Assembly (NCBI GenBank): GCA_036732565.1
Contig: DAINCF010000088.1
Location: 1-17,502, forward strand
Source of the DNA: JAIVJN01 sp036732565
Lineage (GTDB): Bacteria; Acidobacteriota; Vicinamibacteria; Vicinamibacterales; UBA2999
Length of the DNA: 17,502 bases
Direction: 5' to 3'
The notes beneath the pieces were generated by a model. It was not told where the DNA came from and did no database searches. It worked only from the letters and a program-made list of their open reading frames with translations. Below, one piece after another: positions 1 through 7,647 of this stretch; positions within the stretch are counted from its first letter, which is position 1, and each line of letters begins with the position of its first letter. Both the position numbers and the translations under genes were made by a program.

Positions 1-3000
1 CGTGCGTAGAGCGGCGTCAGATCGTCCACGGGGCCGAGGTTCTCGACCCGGGGTGTGTCCTCGGGCACGAAACGACCGACCGGCCCGGCCACGATCAACG
101 TGGCATCCGGCACCCGCGCCACGATCGATGGCCACGCGAACCGCAAGAAGTCGCGAATGCCGATCCGATTCAGGGCATTGCCGGAGCCGACGATGAGAAC
201 CGTGTTGGGCTCGGGGGGCGTGGAGGTGGCGGACGGCACGTCCACGTCGACGCCGACGGTGATGACGTCGGTCGATGGCACCAGCGCCTGCATCAACGCC
301 CGCTCGTTGTCCTGAATCGCCAGCACGAGATCGGCCCGAGCCAGACGCTCGGCTTCTTCCTCGCTGGAGAGCTCCATGTCCGCCACGCCGAACGACAGCA
401 CCTTGTTCGCCTTCGTCGAGTACATGTCGTGGGTATCGAGAAGCTTGGGAACGCGCTCGTCGACCAGCGGCAGCAGCCGCGACATCCAGACGTACTCGGT
501 GAGCAGGACGACGTTGCGCAAGCCGTCGACCGCCTCGAGCGCGACCTCGATCAAGGCATCGTGGCAATAGGACCGCTCGATGCAGACGAGCTCCTGTTTA
601 CGCGCGATGAGACGTGAGCGTTCGCCGAGACGAGCCGCGTAGTTCCTCGTGCGTCGTCCGTTGAGCTCGGCGAAGAGGTCAGGGCAGGACGACAAGCGGT
701 ACTGCAGTTCGCCATCGCGATCGCAGAGCGCGACGTTGCCGACGCGCGCGACCAGGGCCTCGAGCTGTTCAGGCGACACCGACTCCGTCGGCAATGGCGA
801 CAGCAGCAGCACGACCCGGTATCCCCGAGCCGTGAGCCACTCGAGCATCCGCAGGACGCGGTACTCGTTGCCGGCGCGTGGCGGCCACGGGATGACGTGG
901 GTCACGCACACGATCGTCGGCGTCGTCCGCGATGCTATCGGGTTGGCGGTGCCTTCGACCCGCAGCTGCACGCTCTTCGACGGCGGAAGGCGGCGTGCGG
1001 TGGATCGGCTGGTCGGCACGGGCCGCCCTTCCTTCACACCGTGGACGAGATAGTGGTGCAGCGGGTTGGCGCCGCTGCCCGCGACGTCAGGATGCGTGGC
1101 GAGATAGTCGGCGACGCTGAAATCGGGACTCGGGTCGCGCCCCTCGCGCCACCCGATGCGGTCGAAGTGCGCGAGCGGGTTCTCGCCCGATTCCGCGACG
1201 TCTCGATTGACTTCGAGGTACCACCGCGGATCGAACGCCGGGTTCGGCCGTCGTCCTTCGCGCCAGCCATGCTCGACGAAGTGGGCGAGCGGGTTGACGC
1301 CCCGTTCCACGAGGTCGGGGGCCGCATCCAGGTAAAAGCTGCTGTCGAACAACGGATGCGGATCGCGATCCTCTCCGGGCACGTGCTCGAGGTAGTGCAT
1401 CAGAGGATTGTGGCGGGCCTTGCGGACGTCGGCGTTCTGGCGCAGGTAGAACGCGACATCGAACAACGGATGCGGCGCTCGTCCGTCGAACGCGCCGCGC
1501 GTCAGAAAGTGCAGCAGCGGGTGGACGTCCGCCGTGGCCGCCTCGGGCGCGTGTTCCAGGTAGTAGGCCGGGTCGAACAGCGGGTGTGGAGAGTCACCTT
1601 GACTCGGATCGCTCGAGAGAAAGTGCAGCAACGCGTTCGTGGGGTGCTTGACGATCTCCGGGTGGCGCTTCCGGTAGTACGCCATCGAGAACAGCGGATG
1701 CGGATCGCGTCCCTCCGCCTGTCCGCTGCGCATGAAGTGGAGGAGCGGGTTAGCGTTGACCGCACGCACGTCGGGGTAGCGCTCGAGATAGAACTCGGCG
1801 TCGAACAGCGGATGCGGGGCGCGGCTCTCGCGCGCCCCGGCCAGCGCGTAATGCACCGCGGCGGGCGTGCCGGCGCGTCGCACATCCTCGTAGCGCGAGC
1901 GATAGTAGTGCTCGTCGAAGAGGCCGGAGAGTATGACCCGGCGCATCTCGATCAGCCGCTGCGGCTTGGTCATCAGACGCAGGATCGAGATCGCGGACCG
2001 GGGGCTCCTGACTTGGAGCAGCGGGCCGAGGCCGAGACCGCTCGCGCGGCGCAAGGGAGACGTCACTCGCCAGGTCCAGTGCTGGTGCGTCTGCTCGAGC
2101 TCGCGGCTCACCGACGTGAGGGCCTGCGCGGTCCGGCCACGTTCGTGCTCCATGCCCGTGACGGTGACGCGCAGGGCCGCGGCGTCGGCCTCGCTCGCGG
2201 CGCGCTCGCCATCAAGCTCCTCGATGATCGCCTTCAGCCGTTCGCGCTCGGCGCGCACCGGATCGCGGCCCGCCAGAGCGTCCGCGTGGCGCTCATGCTC
2301 GTCCTCGTCGAGCTCTTCGTCCTCGACGTCATCGTCGACCCGCTTGCGCTGGACGTCGATCGCCTGGCGCTCGCGTGCTTCACGGGCCTCGCGGGCCGCG
2401 ACCAGCTCGCTGGCGAGGACCTCGCTCGCCTTCGCTTGCGTGAGCGCGAGGGCTTCGAGCTCCGCCACTCTGGCGGTCAGCGCATGCTGCTGGTGCTGCA
2501 GCTCGGTGACTTGCCAGTCGCGCTCCAGCGCCAACCCGAGGCGCGCGAAGAACTGCTGCACGCGGATGATGTCGTGCGGGACTAACGGCACGTCGGAGAG
2601 CAGCCACTGCACTTCCGGCGGCAGCTCGTCGCCGACACCGACCACGCCCAGCCCGTTGCCGTGCAGGAACGCGAACGTGGGATAGGTGCCGTGAATCTCT
2701 TCCCAGACCTTCCACGCCCCGACGTCCTCCGCCCGCAGGTTGATGTCATGCACGAGCATGACGCCGCGCGCGCTGAGCTTGGGCAGCCAGGTTTCGAAGG
2801 CGTGGCGGACGGCGTCGTAGGTCTTGCCCTGGTCGATGTGCAACAGATCGATCGACCGATCGCCGAACAGCGCCGCGGCTTCGTCGGGGGTCGATCGCAC
2901 CAGCCGCGAGAAGCCCGCGAAGTGACGATTGTGAAACGCGGACCACTCCTCGAGGCGCGCCTCGTCGGCCTGCGAAGCGCCGCTTCCCGCATCGATGGCA

Positions 3001-3275
3001 TAGCAGGCGGTGCTCAAATCGAAACGCTGCACCGCTTGCGCGAACGCGGAGTAACTGTTGCCTGACTTGGTTCCCAGTTCGACCAGGACGGCCGGCTTGA
3101 GCGCGCTGACGATCCAGAAGGCGAACGGGATGTGCTCGATCCAGCTCGGCGGTGAAGCCAAGCGCATCGGCTGGGTGAACACGCCTTCGCGCAGCAGCAG
3201 GGCTTCGAGGGTCGTCAGTGTGCTCATCACACTGCCGACCGGCGAGACCTTGGAGTCGCGGCCTGGGGGGCTCAT
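1..3275 (-). CDS. Multidomain protein: SAM methyltransferase, coiled coil, eight FD-x-YL repeats and GT4-like glycosyltransferase (3' end off-window)
   Basis: An uninterrupted reading frame of 1091 codons runs from ATG at 3275 off the left edge without a stop. Residues about 35-230 are a Methyltransf_24-type class I methyltransferase: SAM-binding ELGTKSGNSY (66-75), HIDQGKTYDAV (146-156) and VHDIN (175-179). Residues about 245-395 are a charged probable coiled coil with a very acidic patch (DDDVEDEELDEDEHE), followed by WTWRVTSPLR near 399-408, a motif I recall from glycan-locus proteins. Residues 452-752 hold eight 38-residue repeats. From about 786 a new domain begins (TIVCVTH, then PWPPRAGNEYR at 796-806, later KLLDTHDMYS), which looks like the N-terminal half of a GT4-type glycosyltransferase; its donor-binding half is off-window. 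Likely role: chain elongation coupled to methylation of a surface glycan (inference). No Shine-Dalgarno is obvious; an in-frame ATG at 3227 is the alternative start. Confidence 0.88.
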   Translation of the reverse strand, partial: MSPPGRDSKVSPVGSVMSTLTTLEALLLREGVFTQPMRLASPPSWIEHIPFAFWIVSALKPAVLVELGTKSGNSYSAFAQAVQRFDLSTACYAIDAGSGASQADEARLEEWSAFHNRHFAGFSRLVRSTPDEAAALFGDRSIDLLHIDQGKTYDAVRHAFETWLPKLSARGVMLVHDINLRAEDVGAWKVWEEIHGTYPTFAFLHGNGLGVVGVGDELPPEVQWLLSDVPLVPHDIIRVQQFFARLGLALERDWQVTELQHQQHALTARVAELEALALTQAKASEVLASELVAAREAREARERQAIDVQRKRVDDDVEDEELDEDEHERHADALAGRDPVRAERERLKAIIEELDGERAASEADAAALRVTVTGMEHERGRTAQALTSVSRELEQTHQHWTWRVTSPLRRASGLGLGPLLQVRSPRSAISILRLMTKPQRLIEMRRVILSGLFDEHYYRSRYEDVRRAGTPAAVHYALAGARESRAPHPLFDAEFYLERYPDVRAVNANPLLHFMRSGQAEGRDPHPLFSMAYYRKRHPEIVKHPTNALLHFLSSDPSQGDSPHPLFDPAYYLEHAPEAATADVHPLLHFLTRGAFDGRAPHPLFDVAFYLRQNADVRKARHNPLMHYLEHVPGEDRDPHPLFDSSFYLDAAPDLVERGVNPLAHFVEHGWREGRRPNPAFDPRWYLEVNRDVAESGENPLAHFDRIGWREGRDPSPDFSVADYLATHPDVAGSGANPLHHYLVHGVKEGRPVPTSRSTARRLPPSKSVQLRVEGTANPIASRTTPTIVCVTHVIPWPPRAGNEYRVLRMLEWLTARGYRVVLLLSPLPTESVSPEQLEALVARVGNVALCDRDGELQYRLSSCPDLFAELNGRRTRNYAARLGERSRLIARKQELVCIERSYCHDALIEVALEAVDGLRNVVLLTEYVWMSRLLPLVDERVPKLLDTHDMYSTKANKVLSFGVADMELSSEEEAERLARADLVLAIQDNERALMQALVPSTDVITVGVDVDVPSATSTPPEPNTVLIVGSGNALNRIGIRDFLRFAWPSIVARVPDATLIVAGPVGRFVPEDTPRVENLGPVDDLTPLYA
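1020..1923 (-). repeat. Eight in-frame 114-bp tandem repeats encoding 38-residue FDxxYL/NPLxHF units
   Basis: Within the large minus-strand gene, eight consecutive units share the pattern LFDxxFYL, then PDV, NPLxHF, and EGRxPHP before the next unit. On the plus strand the anchor around 'tcgaacagcggatgcgg' recurs with a spacing of exactly 114 bp (anchor ends near 1350, 1464, 1578, 1692 and 1806). The units correspond to residues 452-752. Units 3 and 8 replace the FD Asp with Ser (LFSMAYY, DFSVADYL). Similar FDxxxYLxxNPDV repeats occur in bacterial glycosyltransferases and secreted proteins; their function is not settled to my knowledge. The DNA copies have diverged, so they are old duplications and not a recent expansion. 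Confidence 0.9.
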
Positions 3276-3309
3276 GGTCGTGCCGTGATCCGACATTCGG
3301 GAAGAACGC

Positions 3310-3317
3310 ATTATACT
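3310..3317. promoter_or_regulatory. Overlapping divergent -10 boxes between the multidomain gene and the 3345 methyltransferase
   Basis: Read on the minus strand, 3315-3310 is a perfect TATAAT; read on the plus strand, 3312-3317 is TATACT (5/6). The minus box would start transcription near 3303, about 28 nt before the ATG at 3275. The plus box would start near 3324, about 21 nt before the ATG at 3345. A weak plus -35 (CCGACA, 3290-3295, spacer 16) is possible; no clear minus -35 is seen. The boxes share four base pairs, so polymerases would compete for the site. Confidence 0.5.
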
Positions 3318-3334
3318 GACCTGCTTGCGACCCT

Positions 3335-3340
3335 GGGAGG
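3335..3340 (+). promoter_or_regulatory. Shine-Dalgarno (GGGAGG) that fixes the start at 3345
   Basis: GGGAGG lies 4 nt before ATG at 3345. This is the clearest ribosome binding site in the window and supports 3345 over the in-frame ATG at 3285, which lies upstream of the proposed -10 box at 3312-3317 and so would not be on the transcript. Confidence 0.65.
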
Positions 3341-3344
3341 ATTG

Positions 3345-4178
3345 ATGATCGACGCCCGCAAGCCCGTTTCCCCGCCGTCTACGCTCGACGAGCGCATGAT
3401 CCGCACCGGCGGCTGGGCGCTGGCGGACGGCGCCGAGGATCGGCTGATCGATGGCTTGCGAACAGCCGGAATCAGCGTCGAGCCGTTGCGTGTCGATATC
3501 GAAGGCTACCTGAGCTATTTCGAGACAGCCGGCTACGCGACCCGCTATCCCGCGTACTACGCCGGGAACGTCCGGGAAAAGTCGTTGGAGCACTACCTCG
3601 CGGCACAGCTCCTCGCTCTTGGTCCCGGTGATCGGTACATCGACATCGCCTCCGAGCACAGCCCGGTGCCTGAGATCTACCATCGGCTATTCGGCTGCGA
3701 GACGTTACGGCAGGACCTCTCGTTTCCTCCGGGCCTGCACGGCGACACGATCGGGTCTGACGCCGCCAGCATGCCCATTCCCGATGGCTACGTGAGCGCG
3801 ATGGCGTTGCACTGCTCGTTCGAGCACTTCGAAGGTGAGGCCGATCGCCGCTTCGTGGTCGAGGCCCGTCGCGTGCTGAGGCGCGGCGGCCGCTTCTGCA
3901 TCGTTCCGTTCTACCTGGCGGAGGAGTACGGCATTCAAACCGATCCGCTCGTTGCGGATCGAGAAGGCATCCCGTTCGAGCCCGATGCGATCGTGTATCA
4001 CGCCTCCGGGTGGGGCAATCGATTTGGGCGGATCTACGACGTTGGCCACATGCTCGAGCGTGTCATTGGATCGAGTGCGGGCTTCGACGTGACCGTGTTT
4101 CGCATCACGAACTTTCGCGACGTCGACGCCTCGTGCTACGCACGCTTCGCGTTGCTGTTCACGAAGGCCGCCAGCTAG
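3345..4178 (+). CDS. Class I SAM-dependent methyltransferase with unusual motif I
   Basis: 277 residues from the ATG preceded by GGGAGG. The fold is suggested by motif I at 98-108 (RYIDIASEHSP), an aspartate-containing strand (RQDLSF, 122-127), SMPIPDGYVSAMALHCSFEHFEG (142-164, given in parts: PIPDG, then CSFEHFEG), and the post-motif RRVLRRGGRFCIVPFY (175-190). The usual Gly-rich GxGxG of motif I is absent; ASEHSP stands in its place, so SAM binding should be checked. A Methyltransf_11-type domain is the best match by eye. It is the first of two plus-strand methyltransferases (14 bp gap to the next), transcribed away from the large repeat protein. The substrate is unknown; sugar O-methylation is inferred from the locus. 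Confidence 0.8.
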   Translation: MIDARKPVSPPSTLDERMIRTGGWALADGAEDRLIDGLRTAGISVEPLRVDIEGYLSYFETAGYATRYPAYYAGNVREKSLEHYLAAQLLALGPGDRYIDIASEHSPVPEIYHRLFGCETLRQDLSFPPGLHGDTIGSDAASMPIPDGYVSAMALHCSFEHFEGEADRRFVVEARRVLRRGGRFCIVPFYLAEEYGIQTDPLVADREGIPFEPDAIVYHASGWGNRFGRIYDVGHMLERVIGSSAGFDVTVFRITNFRDVDASCYARFALLFTKAAS

Positions 4179-4192
4179 GGTTACGCCACCTC

Positions 4193-5002
4193 ATGGAGCC
4201 GGTTACCGCAATTTCCCTCGATTACCCGATCGTTCCGACACCTCGATGGGGACATGGCAAGCCCCCACATCCCCGACTGCACGAGATCATCGACGGCCAT
4301 CGCGACCGCTACATCGCCCATCTCCGTTCCGTCCTCTCCTGTGAGGAGGCGCTGAGGGCCATCCCGATCGATTCGGCGGAGGCCCCCACGCCGGCGTGGG
4401 ACAATCCGTGGTTCTCAGGCTTGGATCTCGCGGCGCTCCACATGTTCGTGGCGACGCAGCGACCGGCCCGCTACGTCGAAATCGGATCCGGCATGTCGAC
4501 GCGGGTCGCCCGTCACGCCGCGCGCACGAGCGGGCATGACCTGCACATCACCTCGGTCGATCCCGTCCCTCGCGCGGAGATCAACGAGCTCTGCGACCAT
4601 GTCGTTCGCGAGCCCGTGGAGAACCTCTCGGCGTCCGTGTTCGCCGAGCTGATGTCGGGCGACGTGCTCTTCATCGACAACTCGCATCGCGTGTTCACGA
4701 ACTCCGACAGCGTAGTGCTGTTGCTCGAAGTGCTCCCACGCCTTCGGCCGGGCGTGCTCGTGCAGCTGCACGACATCTTTCTGCCGTATGACTACCCGCC
4801 CGAGTGGAGCGAGCGGTTCTACTCCGAGCAGTATCTGCTGGCCGCGTGGCTGCTCGCGGAGGGGCCACACCTGCAAATCGAGCTACCCAACATGTTCGTC
4901 AGCCACGATCGGGAGCTCGCCGCGATGCTGAGCCCGTTGTGGACCGGCGTGCTCGCGGGTGTTCAGCGACATGGCGGCTCCTTCTGGTTGAGACGCCGGT
5001 AA
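4193..5002 (+). CDS. Class I SAM-dependent methyltransferase
   Basis: 269 residues starting at MEPVTAISLDYP; the frame stays open further upstream to 4010, but that would overlap the preceding gene by about 170 bp and the extra residues look like a shadow translation. RYVEIGSGMSTRVA (93-106) is a good motif I, HITSVDP (118-124) holds the acidic residue that normally contacts the SAM ribose, DVLFIDNSH (157-165) and LVQLHDIFLPYDYPP (189-203) match the ID-x-x-H and HD signatures of Methyltransf_24-like enzymes. No strong Shine-Dalgarno is visible; the gene follows its neighbour by 14 bp and probably shares its transcript. It ends inside the left arm of a hairpin shared with the converging gene. 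Product likely cytoplasmic; substrate unknown. Confidence 0.83.
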   Translation: MEPVTAISLDYPIVPTPRWGHGKPPHPRLHEIIDGHRDRYIAHLRSVLSCEEALRAIPIDSAEAPTPAWDNPWFSGLDLAALHMFVATQRPARYVEIGSGMSTRVARHAARTSGHDLHITSVDPVPRAEINELCDHVVREPVENLSASVFAELMSGDVLFIDNSHRVFTNSDSVVLLLEVLPRLRPGVLVQLHDIFLPYDYPPEWSERFYSEQYLLAAWLLAEGPHLQIELPNMFVSHDRELAAMLSPLWTGVLAGVQRHGGSFWLRRR

Positions 5003-5031
5003 GCCGCCGAAAGCCCGCACCAGGCTTACCG
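4997..5031. terminator. Bidirectional terminator-like hairpin between converging genes
   Basis: A perfect 9-bp inverted repeat, CGGTAAGCC (4997-5005) and GGCTTACCG (5023-5031), encloses a 17-nt loop. The TAA of the plus-strand methyltransferase (5000-5002) lies in the left arm, and the TAA of the minus-strand membrane protein (5028-5026) lies in the right arm. There is no T-tract on either strand, so an intrinsic terminator is not certain; it could instead be an RNA 3'-end stabiliser. Confidence 0.5.
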
Positions 5032-6609
5032 CCTTGCAATCGGGCAGATCGCGAAGTTGTCGGCGTAGCTTGCGAACCTGCGACACCTGGTCACATCGAT
5101 GGCGAACCCCAATCGATCGAGCACCATTTCGGTTCTCGGATCGTTACTGTTCAAGTGATGCAAGATGAACAAGCGGTTGGCTGGCGCCAATGAGAGTCGC
5201 ATAAGGGCGCGGTCCAGCATGCGCGACGACTCGAGCCCGAAGTTGCTCAGCAGGCGCAAGAAAATCGTAGATGAGGGGAAGTAGGGCGCCAGGTACGCTG
5301 TAGGGAAGTCGGCAATGACGATGGTGGCGCCGGCGTACTCGGGGAGCTCTGCTCTCGGGACGCCGAAGTAGTCCTGTGACCAGGGGATGTGCGTGTAGTC
5401 GAGCGGCTTTGTCCACACCACCAATACCGTGCAGATTGCAGCCGACGCCACGAGCGCTCTTCCGTGTGCGCCCACGACCTGCACGAACGCGCCGAGTACG
5501 AGAACGCCGCTGAGTAGTTCGAGCGGGAGCGCAAACCGATAGAGCGGAATCAAGTGGACCCACGCGACGTACGACACGATCCAGAAGACGGCCAACATCG
5601 CCAGCCGCTTCCACGTCTGGGAAGGGGTGGTGGCTCGTCTGAGCTGATACCGAGCGGCGGCCAGCCCAGCGATCGCCGTCAGCGAGACGACAGCCGCCGC
5701 GAACCTGGCATCTCTGAAGGGCACTTCGACCGCGACGAACTCTCCCCGTAGGAATCGGAAGGGTAGTGAGAACGGCAGCTGGCGAGCCGGGAGCGCGGCA
5801 TAGTAGTCGGTGGAGAAATCCCGCAACGACGCCCACTCCGAACGAAAGACGAGATTGTAGAACGGGAAGAGGGGGCTGCCGAAGTGTTCGTGCATGACCC
5901 ACATCCACGGGCCGCCGGTCACGAGAACGCCGGCCGCGACGCTCAATCCGAAGGCACTCATGCAGGCGGCGCGTTGACGAAAGGAATCGCCGGCCATCCA
6001 AACGAGGCACAGTAGCCCTGGCCCGAAGACCCCGCCGACGAGCTTGGCGCCAGCGGCCAGACCCAAGAGAACCCCGGCGATGGCCGATGCTTTTCGAAGA
6101 TGCGGTTGGTGCGGCGTGACATCCAGGAGCCGCACGACCGAGGCGAGGACGACCGTCGCGATGATGGTATCGCCCAACGTGGTGCCCACTTCGCCGCGAA
6201 ACCCGCTGCCAAGCGCGGCGGTAGTTGCAGCCAGCGCGCCGGCGGTGTGGGCGATCCACGGCGACGCACCGGTCATGAGCATGACCGCAATCCGGTGCAC
6301 GTACCAGAGGGCGATGCCGTGCACGGCGGCAAGCGCCAGGCCGAACACGATCGGCGGGACGCCGGCGCGGATTGCGAAGAAGAGCGGGAGATTCAACGCC
6401 GGATTCAGGAACGTCTGCACGCCGGCCGCGTGCACGTCCAGATCGATCCGGTCCTCCCAGAGCATGTAGGGCCCGTAGTAGTGATAGTTACGGAGGTCCC
6501 AGTTCATGTCCTGGCCTTGCAGATAGGCCAGCGAGGCCGCGACCAGCATGTACATCGCGATCAGCCCGGCCGACTGGCGGCGAGTCAACGAGGGCTCGCT
6601 AATGCTCAC
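5026..6609 (-). CDS. Multi-pass membrane protein, probable GT-C-type glycosyltransferase
   Basis: About 527 residues from a GTG at 6609 that overlaps the upstream methyltransferase by 11 bp; an ATG at 6660 is an alternative but would overlap by 62 bp. The protein has roughly ten hydrophobic segments. After the first (about 14-30) comes a loop with QDMNWDLRNYHYYGPYML (33-50) and GVQTFLNPALNLP (63-75); such an acidic, aromatic first outer loop is typical of GT-C enzymes, which use polyprenyl-phosphate sugars outside the cytoplasmic membrane. The last 130 or so residues form a soluble tail. I cannot assign a CAZy family; GT87- or GT39-like are possibilities, and it could be a non-enzymatic membrane protein of the locus. 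It is the last gene of the minus-strand cluster. Confidence 0.7.
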   Translation of the reverse strand: MSISEPSLTRRQSAGLIAMYMLVAASLAYLQGQDMNWDLRNYHYYGPYMLWEDRIDLDVHAAGVQTFLNPALNLPLFFAIRAGVPPIVFGLALAAVHGIALWYVHRIAVMLMTGASPWIAHTAGALAATTAALGSGFRGEVGTTLGDTIIATVVLASVVRLLDVTPHQPHLRKASAIAGVLLGLAAGAKLVGGVFGPGLLCLVWMAGDSFRQRAACMSAFGLSVAAGVLVTGGPWMWVMHEHFGSPLFPFYNLVFRSEWASLRDFSTDYYAALPARQLPFSLPFRFLRGEFVAVEVPFRDARFAAAVVSLTAIAGLAAARYQLRRATTPSQTWKRLAMLAVFWIVSYVAWVHLIPLYRFALPLELLSGVLVLGAFVQVVGAHGRALVASAAICTVLVVWTKPLDYTHIPWSQDYFGVPRAELPEYAGATIVIADFPTAYLAPYFPSSTIFLRLLSNFGLESSRMLDRALMRLSLAPANRLFILHHLNSNDPRTEMVLDRLGFAIDVTRCRRFASYADNFAICPIARR

Positions 6610-7636
6610 AGAGCGCCACCAGGCTGGTGTAGAAGCGCATCCGCCCGCACCGCACCTCACCGATACGAAAGAACTGCACCCGGCCGAAGTGCCGGCGCAG
6701 CACAGCGCCGAGACTCTGCTGGGTGAAGAAGTTCAGGTGCGATCGCTCCAGCAAGTGCCACGGCACGACGCCGTGACCATAGCCGCGCGGCACGCCGGAC
6801 ATGTCCGGCACCGTGATCAACGCGCGCTCGCGCGCCAGACGCGCGAGCTCCGCGACCGCCTGCTCGTAGTCGGGGATGTGCTCGAGGACCTCGCAACACG
6901 TCACCGCGCGGAACGCGCCATCGGCAAACGGCGCGGGCAGCGCGCCGGAGTAGTAGGTGACGTGCGCCCGCACTTCTGGCCGTGTCGCGTCGCGCATCTG
7001 CGGTTGATCGAGCTCGAGGCCGGACGCATCGAGGCCACGGGCGCGCAGCGCGCTGATGAGCGCTCCCGTGCCGCAGCCGAAGTCGAGCAGCGGGCCCTCC
7101 AGATCGCCACACAGTCCCAGGATTTCGGTCGAGACGCTCGCGACCGGCGGCCCGACCCCGTACACATCGTCCCGATGCCACACCCCGGGATCGCCATAGA
7201 ACTCGCAGTAGGCCGGTTGAGAGAAGACGGGCACGGACACGTCCGCGATGCGCGTGTCGCCGAGTGACAACGTCACCGCCGCGCCAGACCATGGTGGCGG
7301 GAGGATGAACTCGACGACGAGACCCAGACGCTCGGGGCGATCGGCGACGAGCTGGCCGAGGTCAGGACGGGTGACGCGAAACACGTGCGAGGCGGCGATC
7401 GACGTCCCGTGCGCCGTCAGCCGCATCGGGTCGGCGTAGGCGTGTGCGTCCGGCGACCACCCCAACACCGAGAGCGTGCCATCGTCGTTGAACTCGATAC
7501 CATCGATGACGCCGCCGGCATGAGGGCGATTGATCGGCACGGTCTGCACGCCGACATGACCGAAGAGCGTGTATTCGAGCTGTGTGCGGACGCGGCGCGC
7601 CATTCGGCCAGCCAGGGCGCCCCAGGACCACGTCAT
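6599..7636 (-). CDS. Class I SAM methyltransferase with N-terminal beta-sandwich-like domain
   Basis: 345 residues. Residues 175-345 are a clear Methyltransf_11/23-type domain: LLDFGCGTGAL (183-193), SGLELD (205-210), VTCCEVLEHIPDYEQA (245-260) and ALITVPDMSG. Residues about 40-135 form a separate domain with GGVIDGIEFNDDGTLSVLGW (41-60), FRVTRPDLGQLV (86-97) and GLVVEF (105-110). That GxIDG...LxVxGW...RPDV pattern resembles small beta-sandwich modules attached to glycosyltransferases, perhaps for recognising the acceptor (inference). The translated start has essentially no leader: an extended -10 (TGCTAGAAT) lies 12-20 bp upstream. The stop TAG overlaps the GTG start of the next gene by 11 bp, suggesting translational coupling. 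Confidence 0.85.
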   Translation of the reverse strand: MTWSWGALAGRMARRVRTQLEYTLFGHVGVQTVPINRPHAGGVIDGIEFNDDGTLSVLGWSPDAHAYADPMRLTAHGTSIAASHVFRVTRPDLGQLVADRPERLGLVVEFILPPPWSGAAVTLSLGDTRIADVSVPVFSQPAYCEFYGDPGVWHRDDVYGVGPPVASVSTEILGLCGDLEGPLLDFGCGTGALISALRARGLDASGLELDQPQMRDATRPEVRAHVTYYSGALPAPFADGAFRAVTCCEVLEHIPDYEQAVAELARLARERALITVPDMSGVPRGYGHGVVPWHLLERSHLNFFTQQSLGAVLRRHFGRVQFFRIGEVRCGRMRFYTSLVALCEH

Positions 7637-7647
7637 CTAAGAGGCCG

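Noticed and set aside
2..617. Several small plus-strand ORFs at the left edge
   Set aside because: They overlap, in other frames, the minus-strand glycosyltransferase portion of the large gene and show no recognisable domain.
1020..1923. 114-bp periodicity as a CRISPR-like or satellite DNA array
   Set aside because: The units are in-frame coding repeats with conserved amino-acid pattern; there are no short identical repeats alternating with unique spacers.
897..2585. 562-codon plus-strand ORF, the longest complete ORF in the window
   Set aside because: It lies antisense to the multidomain gene. Its translation is Arg/Val/Glu-rich low-complexity sequence with a periodicity that mirrors the 114-bp repeats, while the minus frame gives clear domains. 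It is a product of GC-biased third positions.
4010..4192. N-terminal extension of the 4193 methyltransferase
   Set aside because: It would overlap the preceding gene by about 170 bp and has no domain-like sequence.
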